Below the pieces are notes generated by a model. That model was given only the letters and a program-made list of their open reading frames with translations. It was not told where the DNA came from and made no database searches. A stretch of DNA of 15,776 bases from Planctomycetaceae bacterium (GTDB taxonomy: Bacteria; Planctomycetota; Planctomycetia; Planctomycetales; Planctomycetaceae): the NCBI GenBank assembly GCA_020426065.1, contig JAGQQT010000030.1:1-15776 (forward strand). Reading direction: 5' to 3'. Positions 1 to 8,382 of this stretch are shown piece by piece. Both the position numbers and the translations under genes were made by a program. Each line of letters starts with the position of its first letter. Within the stretch, counting starts at the first letter, position 1.

Positions 1-1409
1 AAAGGTGGATAGTTGGGAGTGGCAATCCAGGCCTGAATGACCTCCGCATAAGTTGTCATCAGATAGGTCATCAGGACCAGGAGGCAGGCCGCCAGATCAT
101 TTTGATTCAGTCGATCCGCCTGGCCATGCCGTTTGACGTATTCCAGCAGGCGACCGGTCGGGCAGCCATACTTGCAATAGGCCATAGGAACAAATGCCGA
201 AATCAGTAACCCGGCAACTGCTATCATGACCGGAATCCAGCCTGTTTGCCAGAACAGATAGGCATCGAAGGGCTCAAGATTGGCCAGATCAACCGGCAGC
301 GGGACCAGCAGAGCGGAAATTCCAACCGCCATCAGAAACCAGGGAATCCATTTCAGTCCCGAAGCGATCTCCGCCGGAACGGAGTATTTCCATGGAGACC
401 AGCGACTCAACAACTGTTGAGCAGCGCCGTGAGGGCAGATCTGCTGACAGTAAACCTGCTTGCGGGTGGTAATCGGGATCAGAAATGAGATCGCAAATAG
501 AGCGGTCAGTCCCGGGGCGACCTGCCAGGCAATGCCATGAGCGGCATATCCGGCCAGCAGACTCAGCGCGAGCAGGGAACCATTCAGAAAACCGACATAC
601 ACAATTGCGGCCAGTTTCAGTCCGGTCCAGATAACCTGGTTCCCTTTCCAGCCGGAGCGGAACGTAACCAGCAGCCCGATCAGGATCGCAATCCCCAGCC
701 CCACATCTGTATTGCTCCAGGTGAATTCGGGTTGAGTGACAGCCTGGTCTTGAGACCAGCGGACCCGATGTTGAATCGAGCGGGCAATGCCCATGCTGCT
801 GAGCGTGGCTCCGGAAACCCCTTCCATGTATTCATCATAAAAACTGAGATCGGCCAGGTTCTCCCAGTCTCTCCCCTTCCAGAAATTCATAAAATAGGCT
901 TCTTTGGTAACCCAGCCGATGTGACGTTTCGTATCCCAACTGTGACGGATCTGAATTCCCAGGATTTTCCGGGTCGGTTCAGCAGGCGGTTGCGGAGTGG
1001 CCTCCCGGGGCGCAGAGAGCGAAAGCGGGTTGGGCTGCAGATTGGGCGGGCCCATGACAATCAGCACATCGGTAGGCCCCGCATAACCTTTCACCTGCTC
1101 TGCCTGGGGACTGGTTCGAAATGCATAGCCGATCTCTTCCCCAGCCTTGTTCAGCACAAACAGCCCCGCTCGATCTCCCGCATCGACCTGGAAGTGATCC
1201 GCTTCAGGCAGGATTGAGCGAACCTCCGCCAGTTCGATTGGAGCGTCTCCCTGAATGATCTGGTAGAGGGTGTAAGAGCGGAGCATCCAGACAAGAGTGG
1301 CCAGCAGACCCAGCCGGAACAGAACCAGCCCATATTGGCGAAACCGGCGTTTGCTGCGAGGGTTCTTCCGGGGGCTGGGAGGGGAGTTGTCTGCAGCGGC
1401 CGATTCCAT
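1..1409 (-). CDS. NosR/RnfG-like FMN-binding membrane protein with two C-x3-C-P motifs (3' end cut by window)
   Basis: The minus-strand frame is open from ATG 1409-1407 to the window edge, giving 469 codons with no stop. Residues about 27-50 form a first membrane helix. Residues about 60-215 form an FMN-binding-type domain ending in EGVSGATLSSMGIARSI, where VSGAT (residues 198-202) matches the motif that carries covalently bound FMN, with T202 the likely attachment residue. Several hydrophobic segments follow (about 234-250, 262-290, 298-313, 355-370, 391-410, 440-455). Two cysteine motifs, CQQICPHGA (C321, C325) and CKYGCPTGR (C412, C416), match the C-x3-C-P pairs of NosR/NapH-type membrane proteins. 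By family, such proteins move electrons across or within the membrane; the exact partner here is unknown. Ferredoxin-type C-x2-C-x2-C-x3-C clusters, common downstream in this family, would lie beyond the window. The gene starts about 47 bases after the SRP RNA on the same strand. No strong ribosome-binding site is visible. The long plus-strand frames across it are shadows. Confidence 0.85.
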   Translation of the reverse strand, partial: MESAAADNSPPSPRKNPRSKRRFRQYGLVLFRLGLLATLVWMLRSYTLYQIIQGDAPIELAEVRSILPEADHFQVDAGDRAGLFVLNKAGEEIGYAFRTSPQAEQVKGYAGPTDVLIVMGPPNLQPNPLSLSAPREATPQPPAEPTRKILGIQIRHSWDTKRHIGWVTKEAYFMNFWKGRDWENLADLSFYDEYMEGVSGATLSSMGIARSIQHRVRWSQDQAVTQPEFTWSNTDVGLGIAILIGLLVTFRSGWKGNQVIWTGLKLAAIVYVGFLNGSLLALSLLAGYAAHGIAWQVAPGLTALFAISFLIPITTRKQVYCQQICPHGAAQQLLSRWSPWKYSVPAEIASGLKWIPWFLMAVGISALLVPLPVDLANLEPFDAYLFWQTGWIPVMIAVAGLLISAFVPMAYCKYGCPTGRLLEYVKRHGQADRLNQNDLAACLLVLMTYLMTTYAEVIQAWIATPNYPP

Positions 1410-1448
1410 TGACTGTCGTCCACAGCAGATTAGAACTGGTCCGGACAC

Positions 1449-1455
1449 AAAAAAA
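1449..1455 (-). terminator. U-tract ending the SRP RNA
   Basis: Seven consecutive A on the plus strand give seven U on the minus-strand transcript, directly after the closing stem of the SRP RNA (GCGGGAGCG pairing with CGCTCCCGC). The long SRP hairpin plus this U-run acts as an intrinsic terminator, and the NosR-like gene start lies only 40 bases further on. Confidence 0.75.
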
Positions 1456-1575
<120 letters not shown>

Positions 1576-1601
1576 AATACGGTGATTCAAGAAGTCAGCC
1601 C

Positions 1602-1630
1602 AGTGTTGCATGCCACAGGATTGGCGTCAA
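1602..1630 (-). promoter_or_regulatory. Possible sigma70-like promoter for the SRP RNA
   Basis: On the minus strand TTGACG (1630-1625) is followed after 17 bases by AACACT (1607-1602). The -35 is near consensus and the -10 is weak (3 of 6). It lies 26 bases before the predicted mature 5' end, so a short processed leader would be needed. Tentative. Confidence 0.3.
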
Positions 1631-1875
1631 GTATCGAATGGAAGCAAAGTGCGACAATTCACCTCATCTGCCACATTTGAGGCCTGTTTTTCAGTATTTC
1701 CAGCAGACTTCGAGGTTCAAATCAATTGTGAAACCAGCCTGGACAAAGCCAGCTGGCAGTTTAGGAACCGCTGGCAGAAGGATCTGATCTTGACGCATTT
1801 TTGACTTCCCGGCATCCTCACGCGCTCTGAAGGATTCAGAAATATTGCCGAATTCAGGCCATTGAGCCTGCCCAC

Positions 1876-1880
1876 GGAGG
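1876..1880 (+). promoter_or_regulatory. Ribosome-binding site GGAGG deciding the 1886 start
   Basis: A perfect GGAGG lies 5 bases before ATG 1886 and 2 before ATG 1883. It lies inside the longer frame that begins at TTG 1862, which argues against that earlier start. Confidence 0.6.
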
Positions 1881-1885
1881 GGATG

Positions 1886-2560
1886 ATGAAACGGAATGCC
1901 GTCGTTTGCCTGATCGTCTGCTACCTGTCCGCTTTAGGATGGGGCATTGTTTCGCATACGCTCTCATTCGGTAACGTGGCCCATCCTGCGATGTATTACG
2001 TGGTGTGGGACATGTTCTGCGGCTGGTCTGGCTACGAATGTCGACACCATCTGATCGCCCAGGGGGAGAGCGGAGAATACTACAAACTGACTCCCAATCC
2101 CTGGGGTGATTTTCAGCCCTACGGCCCGGCTAATCGGATTGACTACGATAACTTTGGTGTCCATTCCCGCCGAATTGCTGAGAATGTTCTGCGGCAGACG
2201 GACCATGAACCGATGCGTCGAGTGATGCTCGTCGAAGAGAACTGGTCCAAGCGCTACAACATCCCGGACTATCTCTGGACGCGGATGTATGAGGAAACCA
2301 AGAGTCCGCATTCCTATTTCCATACACGGGCAGTGTATGACGGAAACTGCAATCCCGTGGAACTGCGGAACTCCTGGGTCGCAGCGGTGGAATCCCACCA
2401 GCTGACCAGTAATCCGAACCTGGTCCAGATGAGAAAACAGGCTCAACCGATTTATGCGCTGACTTCACCTTCAACGCAGGATCTGGAGCGGACTGCATCC
2501 ATGCCCCCCCAATCGACCGGCGAAATTCTGCCAGCTTCCTATCAGCAGAGGACTCCGTAA
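1886..2560 (+). CDS. Membrane-anchored protein of unknown function, partner of the HTTM protein
   Basis: This encodes 224 residues. A single hydrophobic segment at about residues 4-22 (VVCLIVCYLSALGWGIV) after a short basic N-terminus suggests a signal anchor with the rest outside the cytoplasm. The body is rich in aromatic and charged residues (YYVVWDMFCGWSGYECRHH near the start, then NPWGDFQPYG) and has a few cysteines (in the CGW, YEC and GNC segments) that could form disulfides. The C-terminal 40 residues are Ser/Thr/Pro/Gln-rich. Start choice: GGAGG at 1876-1880 is 5 bases before ATG 1886; ATG 1883 and TTG 1862 are less well spaced. Its TAA abuts the ATG of the HTTM gene with no gap, so the two are very likely translationally coupled. 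I do not recognise the family. By position and size it resembles SdpA/DUF5819-type proteins beside HTTM proteins, but I cannot show homology from sequence alone. Confidence 0.75.
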   Translation: MKRNAVVCLIVCYLSALGWGIVSHTLSFGNVAHPAMYYVVWDMFCGWSGYECRHHLIAQGESGEYYKLTPNPWGDFQPYGPANRIDYDNFGVHSRRIAENVLRQTDHEPMRRVMLVEENWSKRYNIPDYLWTRMYEETKSPHSYFHTRAVYDGNCNPVELRNSWVAAVESHQLTSNPNLVQMRKQAQPIYALTSPSTQDLERTASMPPQSTGEILPASYQQRTP

Positions 2561-4057
2561 ATGAGACAGGCTTTCAATCAATTCTTCTTTGATCGCCAGG
2601 TTCCCTACGGACTGGCTCTGACCCGCATCGCCCTTCCCCTGGTGACTCTGATTTGCCTGGGACGGCGCTGGCAGATGGCGCGGGAAATCTATTCCTCCGA
2701 TGGTGCTCCTGCGCCTCTGGCAGACAACTTCGGCTATTATGATTTCATCCCTCTGATGAATGGCCCCCTGGCAGTCGCCTGTTTTACATTGTTGCTCATT
2801 CTGCTGTTTACGCTGATGATCGGCTGGAAGACCCGGATCTCCGCCTGGGGGGTCTTTGTCCTGTTTACTTACTTTACGCTGCAGGACTCTCTCAGCACGA
2901 TGACCAAGTATTCGGTCCTGTCCTCGCACGCATTCTTTCTGCTGGCCTTGTCGCGCTGCGATGCGGTCTGGTCGATTGATCGCTGGCAGAAGATGAAAGC
3001 CCAGGGGACGCACACCGCTCTCCGTTTCTGGGGACCGGGTGAACTTGTCGAAATCTGGCCGCAGCGGCTGCTGCAGCTGTTTATTGGCGTGGTCTACTTT
3101 GGTGCGGCCATTACCAAAATGCACACGCCGACCTATTTCAGCGGCGATCAGTTCCGCCTGTGGCTGCTGACCAACGTCAATCATTACAACCCGATTGGCG
3201 AAGTGATGTCCCTGTTCCCGGCCATGTTGATTGGGTTCAGCTACATTGCGATTGTCTGGGAAGTGCTGTTCGTATTTCTGGTCTGGAACCGGGCCTGGCG
3301 CCTGCCGATGCTGGCGCTGGGAATTGTGTTTCATACCATGACCACGATCACGCTGGGTCTGGTTATTTTCCCGCTGGTCTGCTTCAGCATTTACTGTTCA
3401 TTCCTGACTGCTGAAGATGTCGCCTGGTGGCAACAGGTTGGTCAGCGGGCAGGCAATCGGTTTCCAGTACTGAAACGAATCACCCGATTCCCGCAGACAG
3501 TGTCTCAGCTGGTCATCCGCTACTGTGGATCGTTTCAGACGGTTCCCACCATCGGCGGAATTGTCGCCCTAGTGGCCCTGGCGGTTTCGGTTGAGCATCT
3601 GCAGGATCGTTACGGAGCCCGCCGGTCTGAGGGAAGATATCAGCTGGTTCGTCTCACACCGGAAGAAGCGGCCCGTTATCTCAATACCCATCCGAATGTT
3701 CGTGAACAGGATAAACTGCTTTCGCTGGATATCGGTTCCTGGATGGTGGGTGGACTGGTGATTGAAGCAACCAGAACATTCGCGCAGGGAGACTGCTTCT
3801 ACGTGCAGGCCAACCTGATTCCTCCTCACGGTGACATGTATGTGCAGTGCCACCTGCACGATGCTGATGACCATGTCATTTCCCAAACGGATGGCATCGT
3901 GACCCGCGACAGTTTCCGCTACACGTTTCCTTACAGTGTGCCTGCGGGTCTGGTTCCGGGAACCTATCAGGTGGTGTTGAAGTCGAATCTCAAAGAGATC
4001 GCCCGCAAGACGATCACGATCACGGGAGCAACTGTCGAAGAAGTTGCCGCCAACTGA
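2561..4057 (+). CDS. HTTM (vitamin K-dependent carboxylase-like) multipass membrane protein
   Basis: This encodes 498 residues. Residues 1-285 hold the HTTM region with hydrophobic segments at about 16-34, 68-87, 94-105, 117-131, 168-184, 220-243, 249-266 and 266-282. The signature QLFIGVVYFGAAITKMH (172-188) followed by YFSGD matches the HTTM pattern Q..I...Y..AG..K....W..G; K186 aligns, as far as I can judge by eye, with the catalytic-base lysine of vitamin K-dependent gamma-carboxylase. GIVFHTMT (254-261) gives the conserved histidine region. A further helix at about 330-345 is followed by a soluble C-terminal domain (350-498) with beta-rich sequence ending VPGTYQVVLKSNL, like an immunoglobulin or macroglobulin fold. 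Bacterial HTTM proteins are mostly not characterised enzymes, so carboxylase activity should not be assumed. The start ATG touches the upstream stop codon, which supports an operon. Confidence 0.85.
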   Translation: MRQAFNQFFFDRQVPYGLALTRIALPLVTLICLGRRWQMAREIYSSDGAPAPLADNFGYYDFIPLMNGPLAVACFTLLLILLFTLMIGWKTRISAWGVFVLFTYFTLQDSLSTMTKYSVLSSHAFFLLALSRCDAVWSIDRWQKMKAQGTHTALRFWGPGELVEIWPQRLLQLFIGVVYFGAAITKMHTPTYFSGDQFRLWLLTNVNHYNPIGEVMSLFPAMLIGFSYIAIVWEVLFVFLVWNRAWRLPMLALGIVFHTMTTITLGLVIFPLVCFSIYCSFLTAEDVAWWQQVGQRAGNRFPVLKRITRFPQTVSQLVIRYCGSFQTVPTIGGIVALVALAVSVEHLQDRYGARRSEGRYQLVRLTPEEAARYLNTHPNVREQDKLLSLDIGSWMVGGLVIEATRTFAQGDCFYVQANLIPPHGDMYVQCHLHDADDHVISQTDGIVTRDSFRYTFPYSVPAGLVPGTYQVVLKSNLKEIARKTITITGATVEEVAAN

Positions 4058-4066
4058 TGCAGGTTT

Positions 4067-4099
4067 GTGGCACGCTTCGCTCCATTCTGGGCGTGCCAC
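4067..4099. repeat. Inverted repeat hairpin after the HTTM gene
   Basis: GTGGCACGC (4067-4075) and GCGTGCCAC (4091-4099) form a perfect 9-bp stem around a 15-base loop, starting 10 bases after the HTTM stop. There is no U-tract on either side, so it is not a classic intrinsic terminator. It could stabilise the mRNA 3' end or belong to a dispersed palindromic repeat. Confidence 0.6.
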
Positions 4100-4151
4100 G
4101 GTATTGTGTTTGAGGTTACGCCTCAGAGATTTCTCACAACACCACAGAACC

Positions 4152-4235
4152 GTTTGACCCGTAGCCGCAGGCGCAGGCATTGCGGATGCATGTTATTCCA
4201 GGAAAAACACCTGCCCCTGTGGCTACGGGGCAAAC
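4152..4235. repeat. Imperfect 27-base inverted repeat (MITE- or REP-like)
   Basis: The arms 4152-4178 and 4209-4235 are inverted copies that agree at about 24 of 27 positions (core CCCGTAGCC / GGCTACGGG) and are separated by 30 bases. The element is GC-rich, has no coding frame and no following U-tract. Together with the hairpin at 4067-4099 it fills most of the gap between the HTTM gene and miaA. I cannot tell from one window whether it is repeated in the genome. Confidence 0.6.
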
Positions 4236-4395
4236 AAATGGAAGTACCGTGAGCTCTCCTGTCGGGGGCATCAAAACAGCAGAGGTTTTTCAATTCTCTC
4301 TGACAGAGTTCGGTGCATGACCTCAGAACTAGCAGAAGATTGTGTCATGGCAGAATCCACGCATTCTTTTCCAAAGCCGAGAGAGTTGTTCTCTG

Positions 4396-5343
4396 ATGCC
4401 GTGTGATCCTTCGATCTTCCGTTCCTGCTGGATTCTTGCCGGACCGACTGCAGTCGGTAAGACCGCGCTCTCGTTACAGCTTGCGCAGAAACTGGACGCT
4501 GAAATTCTCTCCCTTGATTCCATGGCAATCTATCGCGGCATGGATATCGGGACAGCCAAACCGAATGCAGAAGAACAGGCTCTCGTTCCGCATCACCTGA
4601 TCGACATTGTTGATCCGCACGAAACGTTCAGCACGGCCGATTATCTGGAGCGGGCAGGGGATCAGGTTCGGGAAATAGAGGCCCGCGGCAAACGAGCGTT
4701 GTTTGTGGGAGGCACAGGACTCTACCTCCGCTCGATATTGCGGGGAGTCTTTGCTGGGCCGGATGCCGACTGGGAATTGCGGAATCAACTGGCCAGACAG
4801 GTACAGGCAGAGCCAGGCTCGCTCCATCGTCAACTGGCAGAGGTTGATGCGGAACTGGCCCGCAAGCTGCATCCAAATGATGAGCGTCGCATTATTCGGG
4901 GACTGGAAGTATTTCAGCTGACAGGAAAACCGCTCTCTAAGCAGCAACTGCAGGGAGCACTTCCTCCCGAACAGAGAGCCAGTCGGGTGTTCTGGCTGCA
5001 CCGGGATCGGGAAGATCTGTATGAGCGGATCAACCTGCGAGTTGATCTGATGATCGAGCAGGGGCTGATGCAGGAAGTCAAAACTCTGCTGACCCGTCAA
5101 CCACCCATTTCCCATACGGCCCTGCAGGGTCTGGGGTACAAGGAAGCGGTGGATTATCTGCAGGGGAAGCAGGATCTGGCTGCCACGATCAAGGAAATCA
5201 AACTCCGCTCACGCCAGTTTGCCAAGCGGCAGCATACCTGGTTTCGAAACCTGGAGGAGTGCCAGGAAATTCCGGTCGAGCAGATGTCCTCACCTGGGAA
5301 CCTGGTCGAGCAAATCCTGAAACTCTCTGGGGAAACTCCATAA
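4396..5343 (+). CDS. miaA: tRNA dimethylallyltransferase MiaA
   Basis: MiaA transfers a dimethylallyl group from dimethylallyl pyrophosphate to N6 of adenosine 37 in tRNAs reading codons that start with U. From ATG 4396 the protein has 315 residues, the normal family length. Motifs in order: P-loop GPTAVGKT (16-23); LDSMAIYRGMDIGTAKP (40-56), with the general-base Asp41 and the substrate-binding loop; HHLIDIVDPHETFS; GGTGLYLRSILRG; NDERRIIRGLEVF, the family's D-x-RR region; QGLGYKEAVDYL; and the C-terminal RQFAKRQHTWFR, matching the RQxTWFR motif. An in-frame GTG at 4342 would add 18 residues of unconserved sequence before the P-loop, so ATG 4396 is preferred, although no strong ribosome-binding site distinguishes them. 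The gene stands alone and converges on rplU. Its TAA overlaps the A-run that forms the U-tract of the opposite-strand terminator. Confidence 0.95.
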   Translation: MPCDPSIFRSCWILAGPTAVGKTALSLQLAQKLDAEILSLDSMAIYRGMDIGTAKPNAEEQALVPHHLIDIVDPHETFSTADYLERAGDQVREIEARGKRALFVGGTGLYLRSILRGVFAGPDADWELRNQLARQVQAEPGSLHRQLAEVDAELARKLHPNDERRIIRGLEVFQLTGKPLSKQQLQGALPPEQRASRVFWLHRDREDLYERINLRVDLMIEQGLMQEVKTLLTRQPPISHTALQGLGYKEAVDYLQGKQDLAATIKEIKLRSRQFAKRQHTWFRNLEECQEIPVEQMSSPGNLVEQILKLSGETP

Positions 5344-5376
5344 AAAAACCGCTGGTTCCTCAGGGAAACCAGCGGT
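5342..5376 (-). terminator. Intrinsic terminator of the rng-rplU unit
   Basis: On the minus strand ACCGCTGGTT (5376-5367) pairs perfectly with AACCAGCGGT (5357-5348), a 10-bp GC-rich stem with a 9-base loop. It is followed by a run of seven T (5348-5342, sharing one base with the stem). It lies 24 bases after the rplU stop. The plus strand has no U-run after the hairpin, so it would serve miaA only weakly. Confidence 0.9.
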
Positions 5377-5399
5377 AGATGAATTGTCACATCGCAGAA

Positions 5400-5768
5400 T
5401 TATTCTTCGGCAGCAGCTGTCTCAGCTGGCTTTTCGACGATCTCAAGACCGGGAATGTTGAACTCCCCGATTTTCACGATCAGATATTTCTGGCGATGTC
5501 CGGTGTGACTCCGGGTGTTTTTCCGGCGAGTGAATTTCTGGACTTCCAGTTTCGGTCCCTTGAAAAACGGATCGACGACTGTTGCCGAGATGCTGGCTCC
5601 GTTAATCACGGGAGCACCAATCAGACTGGCTCCGCCGCCGTTGGCCAGAAGGATCCGGTCAAAAACGACATCAGAACCAGCCTCGAGGTCATCCCGCAGG
5701 TCCACTGCCAATTCAGTCCCCGGACTGACTTTAAACTGACGCCCACTGTCTTCAATGATTGCAAACAT
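5400..5768 (-). CDS. rplU: Large-subunit ribosomal protein bL21
   Basis: The 122-residue product starts MFAIIEDSGRQFKV, the classic L21 opening, and contains DLEAGSDVVFDRILLANGG and ATVVDPFFKGPKL. The basic segment KFTRRKNTRSHTGHRQKYLIVKI corresponds to the conserved K-x-RRK...RxGHRQ-x-YT-x-VKI block that contacts 23S rRNA. The core ends at about residue 103; the last 20 residues form an acidic, Ala/Glu-rich extension (EKPAETAAAEE). L21 is usually followed by rpmA (L27), but here an intrinsic terminator and the convergent miaA follow. The upstream neighbour is rng, 212 bases away on the same strand, an arrangement seen in many bacteria. A GAGG lies rather far (12 bases) and an AGG very near (3 bases) before the ATG, so the ribosome-binding site is not standard. 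Confidence 0.95.
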   Translation of the reverse strand: MFAIIEDSGRQFKVSPGTELAVDLRDDLEAGSDVVFDRILLANGGGASLIGAPVINGASISATVVDPFFKGPKLEVQKFTRRKNTRSHTGHRQKYLIVKIGEFNIPGLEIVEKPAETAAAEE

Positions 5769-5964
5769 GAACCTGCTGTTCCTCTTGACGATAAATACAC
5801 TTATTCAACTATGTCATCTGCCGATTTTGAACCGGCTTACTTGAAATCTGAACCACTTCGCTTCAGGACCCCGGAAGTAACCGGAACGATTTCCGGATTC
5901 CAAAGTCACCATGCCTGAACATGAATGCAGTTAAACTGTCCCAAAGCTTGTGAATCAGGGAGTT

Positions 5965-5980
5965 TAGCGATTTCGATTCG

Positions 5981-5983
<3 letters not shown>
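5965..5983 (-). other. Small hairpin beginning at the rng stop codon
   Basis: TAGCGA (5983-5978), whose first three bases are the rng TAG stop, pairs with TCGCTA (5970-5965) around a 7-base loop. No U-tract follows, so full termination is unlikely. It may mark the mRNA 3' end of rng or a processing point before rplU. Confidence 0.35.
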
Positions 5984-7582
<1,599 letters not shown>

Positions 7583-7588
7583 GAGGAA

Positions 7589-7612
7589 CCTTTCTCAGTG
7601 GATTGAGAAAGG
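7589..7612 (-). promoter_or_regulatory. Hairpin enclosing the likely rng ribosome-binding site
   Basis: On the minus strand CCTTTCTCA (7612-7604) pairs perfectly with TGAGAAAGG (7597-7589) around a 6-base loop. The AAAGG at the 3' end of the stem is 6 bases before ATG 7582 and is the only plausible Shine-Dalgarno. The structure would hide it, suggesting translational control. There is no U-tract. Confidence 0.5.
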
Positions 7613-8382
7613 CATTTACTGAGGACCTGTCAGAACCTGTGAGATCATTCAAGATCTCTCACCCGCTGCCTGATGCTGGTTAAACCAGAAATCAGCCGCA
7701 AGGTCAGGTATCCAGCGACAGGTTCCGTACTGGCAATCTTCAGTTCCCGTTCAGACAGATCACTGGGGATCAATAACTGAAATCATCACGGGAATGATCC
7801 GGGGTCCGCCATTCCAGCGGAAACCACCTTTCAGCACGCTAAGGAGAACCTTCTGTGGCAGAAGTCGATTTCTCCAACAGCAAATGCTGCAGTTCCGGAA
7901 TACCAGGGCATTCCCTGCCCAAATCAGTGTCCTATGCAAAGATGTCCGGCGTCGCCTGCAATTGAACCAGTTATTCTCGTGTGAACCCACATGGTGACTG
8001 AACGGACCGGTAAACCGTACGACTGCTCAGTCAGAATGATTGCATGTAATTGTGTTTCTGATTGCCAGGAATCACTCACTGGCCAGTTGGGGATAACGTC
8101 ATCCCGGAAATGGGGGGAGGACGAAATCAGGGTTCATCTGAAGGAATGCCGGAGCATCTTCGACAGTAAATACCTTTCCCGAAGGAAGTTATAACAACTC
8201 ATCGCATTTTTGATTTAAATGCGTTGTCACTCATATGTTCGGTCAGAACCTTCTCAATCATGGGGAAGATTCTTCTGTGCAGTGTGACAAAGTTGAAGCG
8301 GAATGACAATAGAACTCACAAAATGGGCAAAAAATCGATCCCAATCTGGAGCTATTCCGGCAGGCAGACTGCACCGGATTAT
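7613..8382. other. Gene-free region upstream of rng
   Basis: About 770 bases without an intact gene I can support. The 5' region of rng lies at the left end, including a GTGAGATC/GATCTCtCAC hairpin at 7639-7662. A 7-bp hairpin CGCATTT/AAATGCG is at 8203-8223. The short frames on the plus strand have no ribosome-binding sites and no family features. The minus strand shows a chain of frameshifted coding-like segments (separate entry). No tRNA-like fold was seen. Confidence 0.5.
7770..8261 (-). pseudogene. Possible decayed minus-strand gene (frameshifted fragments)
   Basis: Four protein-like segments follow each other on the minus strand with little gap but in changing frames. 8261-8199 starts with ATG and reads MIEKVLTEHMSDNAFKSKMR then stop. 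8188-8099 includes VFTVEDAPAFLQMNPDFVLP then stop. 8103-7924, 59 codons, includes GLPVRSVTMWVHTRITGS. 7931-7770 includes CPGIPELQHLLLEKS and, after an internal TAG, ERWFPLEWRTPDHSRDDFSY. Each of the last three overlaps or abuts the previous one within a few bases with the same +1 shift, as expected of an old gene with small indels and stops. Against this, third-position GC in the longest piece is only about 40 percent and I recognise no family. Random open stretches of this size are not rare. Weak call. Confidence 0.25.

Larger units (their letters stand above)
1576..1885. other. Intergenic region between divergent SRP RNA and the HTTM operon
   Basis: About 310 bases without a convincing gene. 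It must hold the promoter of ffs (minus) and of the two-gene operon starting at 1886 (plus). A TTGACG at about 1794-1799 and a TTGACT at about 1802-1807 are possible -35 elements for the plus-strand operon, without a clear -10. The 64-codon plus-strand frame at 1610-1804 lacks a ribosome-binding site and overlaps the presumed ffs promoter, so I do not call it a gene. Confidence 0.5.
4058..4395. other. Intergenic region upstream of miaA
   Basis: About 340 bases with two inverted repeats (listed separately) and no gene. The part nearest miaA (4236-4395) should hold its promoter, but no clear -35/-10 pair stands out. A short AGAGA/TCTCT hairpin (4380-4394) lies directly before the preferred miaA ATG. 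Confidence 0.45.

Noticed and set aside
246..1217. Plus-strand open frames of 80 and 226 codons (246-488, 537-1217)
   Set aside because: They lie opposite the NosR-like gene, have odd composition (Gln/Asn/Arg-rich, no domains) and no ribosome-binding sites. The minus-strand frame is clearly the real one and is open to the window edge.
1862..1885. TTG or first ATG start (1862, 1883) for the HTTM-partner gene
   Set aside because: GGAGG at 1876-1880 lies inside the TTG-started frame and is best spaced for ATG 1886.
2471..3334. Minus-strand 287-codon frame opposite the HTTM gene
   Set aside because: Gln/His/Arg-rich antisense shadow of the membrane protein; no start signal or domain.
4342..4395. 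Longer MiaA starting at GTG 4342
   Set aside because: The 18 extra residues are not family-like, and the ATG at 4396 gives the usual distance to the P-loop and normal protein length. Not fully excluded.
7770..8261. Programmed frameshifting as an explanation for the fragmented frames
   Set aside because: No slippery heptamer or stimulatory structure was seen at the junctions and there are extra in-frame stops; decay or chance is simpler.
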